This document shows, piece by piece, positions 17,179-26,837 of a stretch of DNA of 64,000 bases (positions are counted from its first letter, which is position 1; the number at the start of each line of letters is the position of its first letter). The notes beneath the pieces were generated by a model. That model was not told the DNA's origin and made no database searches. It was given only the letters and a program-made list of their open reading frames with translations. The translations under genes were made by a program, and so were the position numbers. Source of the DNA: Rhizobium mongolense USDA 1844 (GTDB taxonomy: Bacteria; Pseudomonadota; Alphaproteobacteria; Rhizobiales; Rhizobiaceae); contig NZ_ATTQ01000006.1 in NCBI RefSeq assembly GCF_000419765.1, positions 317,976 through 381,975 of the forward strand, read 5' to 3'.

Positions 17179-17588
17179 TTGCTTTTGGCTTTCCGAGCCT
17201 CCGCGCGCGCCGTAATTCTGGCCTGTCGCTGGGCAAGAAAGCCGAGTTCAGTGCCACCACTTCGCCGCGCCGTCTTTGGCGTAGGCGAATAGCTCAGCCG
17301 TTCAGTATGGCGCTTGATGAAGCTCTCGATTTCGTCCGCGCTAAATGTCAGGTGCTTCCTGATCGTACCTTGGCCAGCATGAACGAAAGCGAGCTGACCT
17401 CGGCGCACAAGGCCGTGGATTGTAGAAGGAGACACGCTTAAGACGCTAGCCGCCTCCGGCAGCGATAGGAGCCGACGCACCGGTATAGTCTCCATGCCGG
17501 CCACAAATGCTGTTTGTACGTCCTCCCGGCGCCATCCCATATCGGGATCGGGCTTGTTGAAGTCTAGATTTATCCATTTGTTCCACAT
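17175..17588 (-). CDS. helix-turn-helix protein, excisionase/MerR-like
   Basis: A 137-residue protein. Residues about 38-92 form an excisionase-like winged helix domain: LLSLPEAASVLSVSPSTIHG (helix-turn-helix), a VRRGQLAFVHAG wing, then LTFSADEIESFIKRH. The C-terminus is basic (ARITARAEARKAKSK). Such proteins bind DNA as excision factors or phage regulators. Its stop overlaps the next start. In this element it may be the excisionase or a regulator; no integrase gene accompanies it. Confidence 0.62.
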   Translation of the reverse strand: MWNKWINLDFNKPDPDMGWRREDVQTAFVAGMETIPVRRLLSLPEAASVLSVSPSTIHGLVRRGQLAFVHAGQGTIRKHLTFSADEIESFIKRHTERLSYSPTPKTARRSGGTELGFLAQRQARITARAEARKAKSK

Positions 17589-17724
17589 TACGAGTTTACA
17601 GACCTGCCGGCGGCACGAATGCCGGAGAGCTTCTTTTCGGTCTCCTCGATGTGGTGGTGTGCGGTTAGTTGCCGCTGCGGTTGGTGAAGCCGCAGGTAGA
17701 AATTATTGAGAGATAATGTTCTGG

Positions 17725-17988
17725 TCAAGGTGCAAAAATTGCAGCGATGCGCTCAAGATCAGTTCGTCTAATTTCCTCAGATACCGGTTCGCTTTTATTG
17801 GCACGAAACCATTCAGCTGCCTCCCGTACGCGATCGCCGGTCGGGCCGTCGTAAGCACCAAGCCTGCCAATCCATTCTCTCACGGTCTCACGTCCCATGC
17901 GGCCCGCGCTGTATCGGGCGTGAACGGTTTTAGCGGAAGCCATCAGATCGGGAATATTATTCAAGGTGGCTCCGCTGACTTCAACCAC
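17725..17988 (-). CDS. hypothetical protein downstream of the XRE regulator
   Basis: An 87-residue helical protein starting at GTG 17988, which overlaps the XRE gene's end by 8 nt; ATG 17943 is an alternative. It contains SAKTVHARYSAGRMGRETVREWIGR-type helices and RVREAAEWFRANK. No family was recognised. Overlap and same direction place it in the operon with the XRE regulator. Confidence 0.5.
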   Translation of the reverse strand: MVEVSGATLNNIPDLMASAKTVHARYSAGRMGRETVREWIGRLGAYDGPTGDRVREAAEWFRANKSEPVSEEIRRTDLERIAAIFAP

Positions 17989-18307
17989 CCGCGCCAGGAG
18001 GCGCGTCGTTCACGAGGTGCTCGCGGTATTGAACCGTCTGCGTATCGTCCGCGTCGATCGACTTGCCAGCGGGCGCCACGAGCCGAACGCCAGGGCCACC
18101 GGAGCCCGAGTAATCGCCGTCTAGGAAGGCGATACCGGCGTCAGAAAATGCCCGCTCGATAGCGAGAAGCGTGACTTCGCGTGGCGCCCTGGCCCCTCGC
18201 TCGAAATCAACAATCGTTCGAAGAGCCACGCGAGAGACCTCTGCTAGCTGCTCACGGGACCATTCCACGAGTGCCCGCGCGGCGCGGCTTTGAGAGGGAG
18301 TAATCAT
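17981..18307 (-). CDS. XRE-family transcriptional regulator (repressor-like)
   Basis: A 108-residue protein whose first 60 residues form an XRE helix-turn-helix: SQSRAARALVEWSREQLAEV, SRVALRTIVDFERGARAPRE, then LLAIERAFSDAGI. The C-terminal part is short and Gly-rich, too small for a CI-type cleavage domain. ATG 18307 is chosen over upstream extensions in the intergenic region. It is transcribed away from the 18403 gene, so it probably controls the divergent promoter between them and its own operon. Confidence 0.72.
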   Translation of the reverse strand: MITPSQSRAARALVEWSREQLAEVSRVALRTIVDFERGARAPREVTLLAIERAFSDAGIAFLDGDYSGSGGPGVRLVAPAGKSIDADDTQTVQYREHLVNDAPPGAGG

Positions 18308-18402
18308 AAAATAACCCTTATTGCACTTTTTATGTTGACATGGTTTGCGCGATGTTGCATTTATTATGCACACTTCGAATACAAACACAACGAGGCGCCA
18401 CC
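18308..18402. promoter_or_regulatory. divergent promoter region of the element
   Basis: This 95-bp spacer separates the leftward XRE gene from the rightward 18403 gene. TTGACA at 18335-18340 is a perfect -35 for the plus strand, but the best -10-like TATTAT (18362-18367) is 21 bp away, so the pairing is uncertain. TTGC-containing repeats (18321, 18345, 18356) could be operator half-sites. Confidence 0.4.
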
Positions 18403-18732
18403 ATGACCATGCACACGCAGATCAATCCCGCCGACAGAACCTTGTTGCCGCGCGGTCTCATCGCAAGACGACGCTCCGTGGCCCTGCCCGTAACGCAGGC
18501 AATTACCATGGCCGATCGCTCAGGCAGAAGACCACGGCGCGTTTATCGCGCAGCTTGGAAGTTCAGGATCGGCGCCGACGTCCAGTTTGGAAGTGAAATG
18601 AAGGCTAGAGTGCTTTGGCGCAGACGCACAGCTCGAGGCCTCGAGCTATACGACATTGAAGTTATCGGCGATGCCTACGGGCGCCCTCTGCGCACCGTAA
18701 TGGCCGGCGCCCTGGAACCGCTCAATGGCTGA
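18403..18732 (+). CDS. small basic hypothetical protein
   Basis: A 109-residue Arg-rich protein. ATG 18403 follows GAGG at 8 nt. The second half (YRAAWKFRIGADVQFGSEMK, then VLWRRRTARGLELYDIEVIG) looks like a small beta-barrel domain. The last 8 nt overlap the HNH gene. No family identified. Expressed from the divergent promoter opposite the XRE gene. Confidence 0.5.
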   Translation: MTMHTQINPADRTLLPRGLIARRRSVALPVTQAITMADRSGRRPRRVYRAAWKFRIGADVQFGSEMKARVLWRRRTARGLELYDIEVIGDAYGRPLRTVMAGALEPLNG

Positions 18733-19030
18733 CCACATGACACGCCACGTCCAGAACCGCATCAAGATACGCTGCTGCTACTGCGGGGGACTGATGGTGC
18801 TGAGCGACAAGCCGCCGCGCAAGCAGCCACCAAACGCTGAAACTATGGAACACCTGCGCCGCCGCTCGGAAGGCGGCCGCAACAATCGCGACAACATCGC
18901 CTTGGCGTGCAAGCGCTGCAACGAGGAGCGCGGTGGAATGGATTGGTTGCTCTATACGACGTACCGTCGTGGAGAACTCTGGGAATTAATTGAGTGCGCG
19001 TCGCCCTGCGCGCCTCGGCGCGGACCTTAG
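18725..19030 (+). CDS. HNH endonuclease family protein
   Basis: A 101-residue protein with a zinc-finger-containing HNH domain. CCYCGG provides one Cys pair, METMEHLRRRSEGGRNNRDN carries the first His and the Asn, and IALACKRCNEERG supplies the second Cys pair. HNH proteins of this size in phages often act next to the terminase in DNA packaging, or are homing nucleases. It overlaps the upstream gene by 8 nt. No terminase was found here. Confidence 0.72.
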   Translation: MADHMTRHVQNRIKIRCCYCGGLMVLSDKPPRKQPPNAETMEHLRRRSEGGRNNRDNIALACKRCNEERGGMDWLLYTTYRRGELWELIECASPCAPRRGP

Positions 19031-19181
19031 AGGCTAGCGCTGACCGTCGGCTAGCCCGCTCTAGGGCGGTCGGCGGTTCTTCTGAGATCGAGTCGGAGCC
19101 GGAGAGGCGGCATAATAGACTTATCTAGGAATCGGACAAACCCAATCCTTTCCCCAATATCCGACGACACAATCGCAAACT

Positions 19182-19511
19182 TCATAGGCGATTTCTTGCG
19201 ACATCTTTGGCGTCAAAGTCGTCGAGGACTTTAGTCGGTGACCAAAAATAACCGCGCTTGACTGCAGAGTAGCCGAGACATTTCATCGCGTTGTACTGAA
19301 TGTCTGCCTTGTCTCGATTGTTCCAAGGGAAGTAAGCGAAACTAGTGACCCTCTGAACGCAGCTTGGATCAATCTCGCATGCTTTGACCATCGAGGATTT
19401 TAATAAGTCGACCAACGAATCGTACGTTGGATAATCCATCGCCCTTGCCGACGGACCGAGGATAAGAGTGATCAGCAATGCAATTACTGTTATTTTCACG
19501 TTTCTACCCAT
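19182..19511 (-). CDS. secreted hypothetical protein
   Basis: A 109-residue protein with a signal peptide (VKITVIALLITLILGPSARA, cleavage near A24). The mature part has Cys residues at CEIDPSC and KCLGY and a basic end. A GTG at codon 5 is an alternative start. It may be a small periplasmic protein such as a lysozyme inhibitor or a phage cargo, but no family is recognised. It sits alone near the right end of the element. Confidence 0.5.
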   Translation of the reverse strand: MGRNVKITVIALLITLILGPSARAMDYPTYDSLVDLLKSSMVKACEIDPSCVQRVTSFAYFPWNNRDKADIQYNAMKCLGYSAVKRGYFWSPTKVLDDFDAKDVARNRL

Positions 19512-19584
19512 GAGCGAGATAGAAACTTAACTACGATCTGAAATCAATCCAGTCTATCAACCTTGCCACCACAGCAGCACCCGG

Positions 19585-19615
19585 CCCGTCGGTCTACCAG
19601 CCGGCGGGTTTTTTC
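19585..19615 (+). terminator. intrinsic terminator near the right end
   Basis: CCCGTCGG, 8-nt loop, CCGGCGGG with one G-T pair, then TTTTTTC. Confidence 0.65.
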
Positions 19616-19638
19616 TTGGTGGCACACGCGAAAGAAAA

Positions 19639-19669
19639 GACCGTCTCAACCTGGCCAGTCGAGACGGTC
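19639..19669. repeat. perfect 9-bp inverted repeat
   Basis: GACCGTCTC and GAGACGGTC with a 13-bp spacer, 295 bp inside the right direct repeat. Could be a protein-binding arm or hairpin; not followed by a T tract. Confidence 0.55.
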
Positions 19670-19963
19670 AAGACGGATGCGTTATCCGTCGGCCACGGTG
19701 TGTGGACGCCGAGGCCACCGAGGCGCTGCTTGCTCGCCTCATCGGGGGGGGGCTGGGGTACGATGAGGCAATGAGAACCTATCAGCAGACGGCACCTTGC
19801 GAAATTATACGGAGGTTGTCTCGAGCTAAACTGCCGTAGGTGGCCATGCTCCGGAGGGCAGCTGACGCAAAGCTGCGCATCAGCCTTCTTGTGAAAAGAC
19901 CTTGCGTTATGATAAGGGCGAATCTTCGCTTAGAAAAATCCAAATAATGCAACAATTTCAAGG

Positions 19964-19988
19964 AAAAATGCCCGGCTTGTGACCGGGC
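19964..19988. repeat. right direct repeat (attR-like)
   Basis: Identical over 25 bp to 9220-9244. Here it forms, with the next bases, the complete bolA terminator, so this copy is probably closest to the uninterrupted site. Confidence 0.8.
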
Positions 19989-19991
19989 ATT
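19964..19991 (-). terminator. bolA terminator
   Basis: Read on the minus strand: AATGCCCGG, 7-nt loop, CCGGGCATT, then TTT. A perfect 9-bp stem, 17 bp after the bolA stop. Confidence 0.8.
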
Positions 19992-20007
19992 CCCAATTAT
20001 CGACGCA

Positions 20008-20241
20008 TCATTCCGGGGCCGATGTCTGCAGCGCCAGTGCGTGCAGGATGGCGCCCATGTTTCCTTTGAGGGCCTCATACACCATCTGATGCTGCTGGAC
20101 GCGGCTCTTGCCACGGAAGGCTTCGGCCACGACTTCAGCGGCGTAATGATCACCGTCGCCGGCAAGGTCGCGGATTGTCACCTTGGCACCGGGTATCCCG
20201 GCCCTGATCATGTCTTCGATATCGCCGGGTTTCATGGCCAT
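20008..20241 (-). CDS. bolA: BolA family protein
   Basis: A 77-residue BolA-like protein with the class KH fold. KVTIRDLAGDGDHYAAEVVA precedes RVQQHQMVYEALKG, whose invariant His is a cluster ligand, and ILHALALQT is the family C-terminal helix. BolA proteins bind 2Fe-2S clusters jointly with CGFS glutaredoxins and help in iron sensing and cluster delivery. AAGGAG lies 8 nt before the ATG. It follows purL by 19 bp on the same strand. The cognate grxD lies beyond the accessory element at 7224. Confidence 0.92.
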   Translation of the reverse strand: MAMKPGDIEDMIRAGIPGAKVTIRDLAGDGDHYAAEVVAEAFRGKSRVQQHQMVYEALKGNMGAILHALALQTSAPE

Positions 20242-20260
20242 GATCTTAACTCCTTGCACA

Positions 20261-22537
<2,277 letters not shown>

Positions 22538-22623
22538 TTAACCTATGTAAGGGCGGCACGCGACAGGAAAATGCCCACCGTCAACAAAGAGCGGACGAAG
22601 TGCCTTTGAGGCCAGGCGTTGGC

Positions 22624-23205
22624 CTAGAATTTATACCCGATCTGGACGCCTGCGCGCGTCATGCCGTCGTTCGGACCGTCACAAAGATCTGCGTGCGAGG
22701 AATGAGCAACTTGTGCCGTAACGTTCCAGTGGGTGTCGAAACGGTACCCCAGGCCAACATATTCATGAAATAGCAGTCGGCAGCCAAGTGCCGGTCCGTC
22801 GCCGTCGTCATCGAGATCGCCAGTGTGGATAAGGCCGCCAAAACCGGCTTCGGCAAAAAGCGTGTCATTGATATCGACGGTCCAGGAAAGGCCGGTGAAG
22901 ACCTGGCTCGCTTCTCCGCCGGTTCCGATCGAGGTTCCGAGGTGAATGCGGGGGCGCACCAGCTTTTGCTTCCAATCGGTAGCGGAATCGGCGCCGAAGG
23001 GATCGAAGAATACCGTAACTTCGGGGAAGGCGCCGTCCTCGCGCTCGCCGCCGCCCTGGGTCGAGGTTGACGCGCCAAAACGCAGTTCATCGAAAATCCG
23101 TTCCTCCGCATGAGCGGATGCCGAGACGTCCGAGACGTCGGCGATCAATGACGCCAGCAGAATACTCAAGGAACGCAGCACCAACCCGCGATTAGGCATC
23201 GTCAT
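22624..23205 (-). CDS. acyloxyacyl hydrolase / PagL-like protein, chromosomal copy
   Basis: A 193-residue paralogue of the gene at 12490, with a longer N-terminal signal peptide (to about residue 32, ASAHA-EE), the same barrel sequence and the same GYKF end. GGAGGACACCGG precedes the ATG. It should remove an acyl chain of lipid A at the outer membrane if active. The catalytic motif reads HSSHADLC here, with His at the position of the Asn assigned to the oxyanion hole in PagL; the element copy keeps Asn. This copy may therefore be weaker or altered. It is monocistronic between purL and the MocR gene. Confidence 0.72.
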   Translation of the reverse strand: MTMPNRGLVLRSLSILLASLIADVSDVSASAHAEERIFDELRFGASTSTQGGGEREDGAFPEVTVFFDPFGADSATDWKQKLVRPRIHLGTSIGTGGEASQVFTGLSWTVDINDTLFAEAGFGGLIHTGDLDDDGDGPALGCRLLFHEYVGLGYRFDTHWNVTAQVAHSSHADLCDGPNDGMTRAGVQIGYKF

Positions 23206-23430
23206 CCGGTGTCCTCCCTGTTCCGCGCCAAGGGCAGAACAGGAGAATTGGTAGCATGAGTCGCTGCCAAGCCAGCACGCTGTCTTATGTTCATGCCGAC
23301 GTCAACGCGGCGGTCGACATCCTGGTGGTCGGAACACGGCCATCGAAGGCGGTTAAACCCGTCTCCCGAGAACGCCAAAGGGCGGCCTGAGTCGCCCCTG
23401 AAATCCACGTCCTTTCGGGCGGGGAAGATG

Positions 23431-24849
23431 TTAAATTTCGCCGACATAGGCCGAGCCGCCGCCTTCCAGCAGGCTTCTCAAAATGATCAGGCCGTTTTTA
23501 AGCGCGTCCTTGCTCTTCGGCGATGAGAAGCCGATGCGCACGCGGTGATAGACCTTGTCGGCCCGGGCTGCCTTGAATTCATCCTCGTCATCGACGAGCA
23601 CGCCATCGCGAAACGCGGCGTTCTTGAAGGTGCCGGACATCCAGGGATCGGGAAGCTTCAGCCAGAGGAAGGGAACATGCGGATGTGATTCGAAATCGAA
23701 CCCGTCCAGCAATTCGCGGACAAGCTGCTCGCGTGCGGCAAGTTCGGTGATACTTGCCTTGCGCATGGCATGGGCGATGCCGCTTTCGACGAGGCGTGCG
23801 CAGGTTTCCGCGAGAATGAAGGGCAAGCCGCCCGTGATCATCTTGTGCGTGACCTTGATCCGCTGGGCAAAATGCGGCGGGCAGGCGACCCATCCGCCGC
23901 GGACACCGGCAGCGACCGATTTGGAAAGCCCGTTGACGAGGAAGGTACGGTCGGGTGCCAGCGACGACAGCAAAGGGATTTCGTCACCCGTCATACCGCC
24001 ATAAAGGTCGTCTTCGATTAGCCAGACGCCATGCCTGCGGGCCGTCGCAGCGATTGCGACGCGGCGTTCATAGGGCATGGTTGCGAGCGTGGGGTTGTGC
24101 GCGGTTGGCATCAGAAAGGCGAGCTTGGGATGCTGCTGCTGGCATAGCCGCTCGAAGTCATCAGGAAGGACGCCGTTCTCGTCAGAATCGACGGTGATCG
24201 TCCGTCGACCCAGTAGGCGGGCGCTGCGGCTCACCTGCGTGTAGCTCAGGTTCTCAAAGACAATCTTATCTCCGGGCGAGGACACGGCCGAGATGATCGA
24301 CACCGCGGCCGCATGGGCGCCCAACGTCGGAACGATATTCTCCGTCTCCGGCGTCCAGCCATTTCGCGCCAGCCACCTCTGCCCGGCCAGGAACCAGTTT
24401 CGCGGAAAATTGCGGGAGTAGGAGGATATCTCCGAAATGTTCTGCTCCCCGATTTCGGCGAGGATCTGACCGATAATGCGGCCCTGGCCAAGATCGGGAG
24501 CCGCGGTGGTGTCGAAGCGGATTTTGTTTGCCGGCGCGTCGAGAACCCGCGTGCCGCCAAGCGAAATCGTCAGCGGATCGGCCTGTTCGCCCGGCGCCGT
24601 CTCCGCGCGATCAAGCACATAGGTTCCACGCCCGACTTCGCCCGCCACCAGTCCACGTTCGTGCACCAAAGCATAGGCCCGGCCGATTGTGCCGATCGTC
24701 ACGCCGATATCGTAGGCAAGGTTCCGCTGCGGCGGCAGTTTGCTGCCTGCGGGGAGGGCGCCGCTAGCGATGGCGGACTCGATGCTGTCCGCCAGACGCA
24801 TATAGACCGGGCCGGAACCGCGCGAAAGATCAGGGAGCCAATTTGTCAT
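23431..24849 (-). CDS. MocR-type transcriptional regulator (GntR wHTH plus aminotransferase domain)
   Basis: A 472-residue protein. An N-terminal GntR winged helix (about residues 15-80, GSKLPPQRNLAYDIGVTIGT, then GEVGRGTYVL) is joined to a fold-type I aminotransferase domain with HNPT (N252), ED (D280), Y283 and the PLP-binding lysine K310 in NGLSK. MocR proteins sense a PLP-linked ligand and usually control a neighbouring gene. ATG 24849 is chosen; an upstream start at 24873 has no support. It is divergent from a DUF1127 gene, with a palindrome in between. Confidence 0.9.
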   Translation of the reverse strand: MTNWLPDLSRGSGPVYMRLADSIESAIASGALPAGSKLPPQRNLAYDIGVTIGTIGRAYALVHERGLVAGEVGRGTYVLDRAETAPGEQADPLTISLGGTRVLDAPANKIRFDTTAAPDLGQGRIIGQILAEIGEQNISEISSYSRNFPRNWFLAGQRWLARNGWTPETENIVPTLGAHAAAVSIISAVSSPGDKIVFENLSYTQVSRSARLLGRRTITVDSDENGVLPDDFERLCQQQHPKLAFLMPTAHNPTLATMPYERRVAIAATARRHGVWLIEDDLYGGMTGDEIPLLSSLAPDRTFLVNGLSKSVAAGVRGGWVACPPHFAQRIKVTHKMITGGLPFILAETCARLVESGIAHAMRKASITELAAREQLVRELLDGFDFESHPHVPFLWLKLPDPWMSGTFKNAAFRDGVLVDDEDEFKAARADKVYHRVRIGFSSPKSKDALKNGLIILRSLLEGGGSAYVGEI

Positions 24850-24850
24850 G

Positions 24851-24873
24851 GTAACAATTTGATAGATTGTCAC
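24851..24873. promoter_or_regulatory. palindrome upstream of the MocR gene, candidate operator
   Basis: GTAACAAT, 7-bp spacer, ATTGTCAC: an 8-bp inverted repeat with one mismatch, directly before the MocR start and about 50 bp upstream of the DUF1127 start. Position suits autoregulation and control of both genes. Confidence 0.55.
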
Positions 24874-24923
24874 CCTTTGCCTGTCAAGAGTATGAACAAT
24901 CGTCAGTAACGAAGCGGACCTTC

Positions 24924-25175
24924 ATGACGATGTCTATCAATCAGAAGATCGATCAGGATATTGTATCAATTGTTGCGATTAGCGAACGGTACAAATTGCA
25001 ACCCGGGCCGACGCAAGGGCTCCTTGCCAAGATTCAGGACATGCTGTCTTGCTGGGGCATGAAGCGCGCAGGGCGGCGAGCCCTGCGCGAGATGGCGGAT
25101 TGGCAGCTGCGCGACATCGGGCTCTCGCCTGCCGACGCAGCGAAAGAAATCAGCAAGTCGCGTTTTTGGGATTGA
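24924..25175 (+). CDS. DUF1127 domain protein
   Basis: An 83-residue protein whose C-terminus carries the DUF1127 (YjiS-like) motif RRALREMADWQLRDIGLSPA, then the KSRFWD end. DUF1127 proteins are small Arg-rich proteins; some in alphaproteobacteria bind RNA and influence phosphate and carbon metabolism or sRNA turnover. The N-terminal 45 residues are less conserved. ATG 24930 is an alternative start. It is divergent from the MocR gene, which likely regulates it. Confidence 0.8.
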   Translation: MTMSINQKIDQDIVSIVAISERYKLQPGPTQGLLAKIQDMLSCWGMKRAGRRALREMADWQLRDIGLSPADAAKEISKSRFWD

Positions 25176-25574
25176 TCAGCGGCAGGTTTTGCCGCCGCCG
25201 GACCAGCGGGTCACGTCGCTAGCAATGCGGGTGGAAACCGGCTCGGACATCATCGGTCCGAAGGCCTGGAGGCGGGCGGGGTCGCCTTCGGCCTGAACGA
25301 CGAGCAGCGGCCTGCCTTCCGGGCTGTTCTTGTGGACAACCAGGATGCGCGGGCGCCCGGAGAAGGAATTGAGTTCCGGCGCCAGGCGGTAGGCCGAAAA
25401 TGCAGCATCGCCGGATTTGAACCAGCACGAATTGGCGCCGACGGCAACGCGCTCCATGGTGGAAAGCGCGCTGCGATCCGGGCCGGAGGCGGGCGCCCTG
25501 GACTGGCACGACGCGATCAAAATGCAGAGCGTGATTGCCGCCGCAACCGCTGCGATATTCGTGGAAGGGCGCAT
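25176..25574 (-). CDS. predicted lipoprotein
   Basis: A 132-residue product with a lipobox-type signal (TLCILIASC) and a mature part containing NSCWFKSGDAAFSAYRLAPE, then RPRILVVHKNSPEGRPLLVV. The family resembles conserved rhizobial hypothetical lipoproteins. The stop directly adjoins that of the DUF1127 gene with no gap. ATG 25574 is preceded by an in-frame TTG. It lies about 50 bp after purQ on the same strand, so it may be cotranscribed. Confidence 0.65.
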   Translation of the reverse strand: MRPSTNIAAVAAAITLCILIASCQSRAPASGPDRSALSTMERVAVGANSCWFKSGDAAFSAYRLAPELNSFSGRPRILVVHKNSPEGRPLLVVQAEGDPARLQAFGPMMSEPVSTRIASDVTRWSGGGKTCR

Positions 25575-25621
25575 CAATCTTGCTCCGGTGGACCTGTTGA
25601 GTGCGTCTTACCCGGCGAAGG

Positions 25622-26293
25622 TTAAGCAGCGATTACGTCGAGAGCCGAAGCAAACAGCCCGCGGCCGTCGGAGCCGCCATGGGCTGCTTCGATCAGGTTT
25701 TCCGGATGCGGCATCATGCCGAGAACGTTGCCCCTGGCGTTCATCACCGCGGCAATGTCGTTGATCGAACCGTTCGGGTTGGTGCCCTCTGCATAACGGA
25801 AAACCACCTGGCCATTGCCTTCTATCTCAGCCAACGTCTCGACATCCGCGAAATAGTTGCCGTCGTGGTGGGCGACCGGGCAACGTATGACCTGACCCTT
25901 GGCATAGGCGCGGGTGAAATCCGTATCGGCGTTGGCGACCTCAAGCTTGATCTCGCGGCAGACGAACCTCAGCGAGGCGTTGCGCATCAGCGCACCCGGC
26001 AGCAGGCCGGCTTCCACGAGGATCTGAAAGCCGTTGCAGACGCCAAGAACCTTGACGCCTTTCTGAGCCTTGTCGACGATTGCCTGCATCACCGGCATGC
26101 GGGCCGCGATCGCGCCGCAGCGCAGATAGTCGCCATAGGAAAAGCCGCCCGGAATGACGATCAGATCGACGTCGGGAATGTCGGTTTCCGTCTGCCAGAT
26201 CGTCAGCGGCGCGTGGCCGGAAATTTTCGTCAGCGCTGCAATCATGTCGCGATCGCGGTTGAGGCCCGGAAGTTGAACGACGGCTGATTTCAT
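25622..26293 (-). CDS. purQ: phosphoribosylformylglycinamidine synthase I (glutaminase subunit)
   Basis: A 223-residue class I glutamine amidotransferase that supplies ammonia to PurL. The nucleophile is Cys in GVCNGFQIL, and HHDGNYF and PHPEN supply the catalytic His and Glu region. [16 protein letters not shown] is conserved in PurQ. The start overlaps the stop of the small upstream gene in an ATGA arrangement, indicating coupled translation. Length is normal. Confidence 0.95.
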   Translation of the reverse strand: MKSAVVQLPGLNRDRDMIAALTKISGHAPLTIWQTETDIPDVDLIVIPGGFSYGDYLRCGAIAARMPVMQAIVDKAQKGVKVLGVCNGFQILVEAGLLPGALMRNASLRFVCREIKLEVANADTDFTRAYAKGQVIRCPVAHHDGNYFADVETLAEIEGNGQVVFRYAEGTNPNGSINDIAAVMNARGNVLGMMPHPENLIEAAHGGSDGRGLFASALDVIAA

Positions 26294-26526
26294 GGGTGCG
26301 GTTCAAACCTTGCTTGTGCTTCTGCCAATTCTCGAAGTTCGAGACGATTTTCAATGCGGCCAAGGCGATCAAGTACCTGGCTCATCGTGCCATGCAGATT
26401 GTTGATGTCGCCCTGCATGACGTGGATATGGTTGCGCAGGCTGTTGATATCTTGCCGAATGTCCCTCTGTCCTTCCTTCAATGGAGGGACATCGGACTGG
26501 ATTTTCCTCAAGATTTCAAACAGCAA
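26290..26526 (-). CDS. small helical protein between purS and purQ
   Basis: A 78-residue helical, coiled-coil-like protein ([20 protein letters not shown], then [20 protein letters not shown]). Similar short proteins sit near purQ and purS in rhizobia. It starts at TTG 26526, and its stop overlaps purQ. Just upstream, the same frame reads VIADLT, an in-frame TAA, then ELLFEIL: homologues likely begin further upstream, so the N-terminus may be shortened by this stop codon. Function unknown. Confidence 0.5.
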   Translation of the reverse strand: MLFEILRKIQSDVPPLKEGQRDIRQDINSLRNHIHVMQGDINNLHGTMSQVLDRLGRIENRLELRELAEAQARFEPHP

Positions 26527-26564
26527 TTCTTACGTCAGGTCAGCAATCACCTTCTCCGCAACCG

Positions 26565-26807
26565 TCAGTCGAGAGAAATACTATAATTTTCGATCACCGT
26601 GTTTGCGAGGAGTTTTTCGCACATAGCCTTGAGGTCGGCTTCGGCCTTGGCCTTGTCGGCGCTTTCGAGCTCGAGGTCGAAGACCTTGCCCTGGCGGACA
26701 TGGCCGATGCCTGTGAAGCCGAGGCCGCTCAGCGCGCCTTCGATTGCCTTGCCCTGCGGATCGAGAACGCCGTTTTTCAGCGTGACGGTTACACGAGCCT
26801 TGATCAC
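26565..26807 (-). CDS. purS: phosphoribosylformylglycinamidine synthase subunit PurS
   Basis: An 80-residue PurS with the family pattern: KARVTVTLKNGVLDPQGKAI, GFTGIGHVRQGKVFDLELES and NTVIENYSISLD. PurS is the third component of the split FGAM synthase and bridges PurL and PurQ. It is 30 bp downstream of purC on the same strand. Confidence 0.94.
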   Translation of the reverse strand: MIKARVTVTLKNGVLDPQGKAIEGALSGLGFTGIGHVRQGKVFDLELESADKAKAEADLKAMCEKLLANTVIENYSISLD

Positions 26808-26837
26808 TTCTTCTTCCCTGTCTTTGACCAGAACGTC

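Larger units (their letters stand above)
19512..19963. other. right end of the element, no gene
   Basis: A 450-bp stretch where an integrase gene might be expected beside the right repeat. No frame resembles a recombinase. It holds a terminator (19585) and a perfect inverted repeat (19639-19669). Confidence 0.6.
9220..19988. mobile_element. decayed prophage-like element inserted at the bolA terminator
   Basis: About 10.74 kb bounded by perfect 25-bp direct repeats at 9220-9244 and 19964-19988. Inside are the stump of a tape-measure gene, three tail genes, a PagL-like gene, a frameshifted DNA ligase gene, a predicted nuclease, a lipoprotein, and a control block with XRE, HTH and HNH genes. 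Flanking genes are ordinary chromosomal ones. There is no recognisable integrase, terminase, portal or capsid gene. The likeliest history is integration of a temperate phage followed by a deletion that removed the left part up to the end of the tape-measure gene. A satellite mobilised in trans is the alternative. Confidence 0.75.

Noticed and set aside
9220..19988. CRISPR array or tRNA as the integration site
   Set aside because: No repeat-spacer units and no tRNA cloverleaf at either repeat; the 25-bp repeat is a terminator hairpin.
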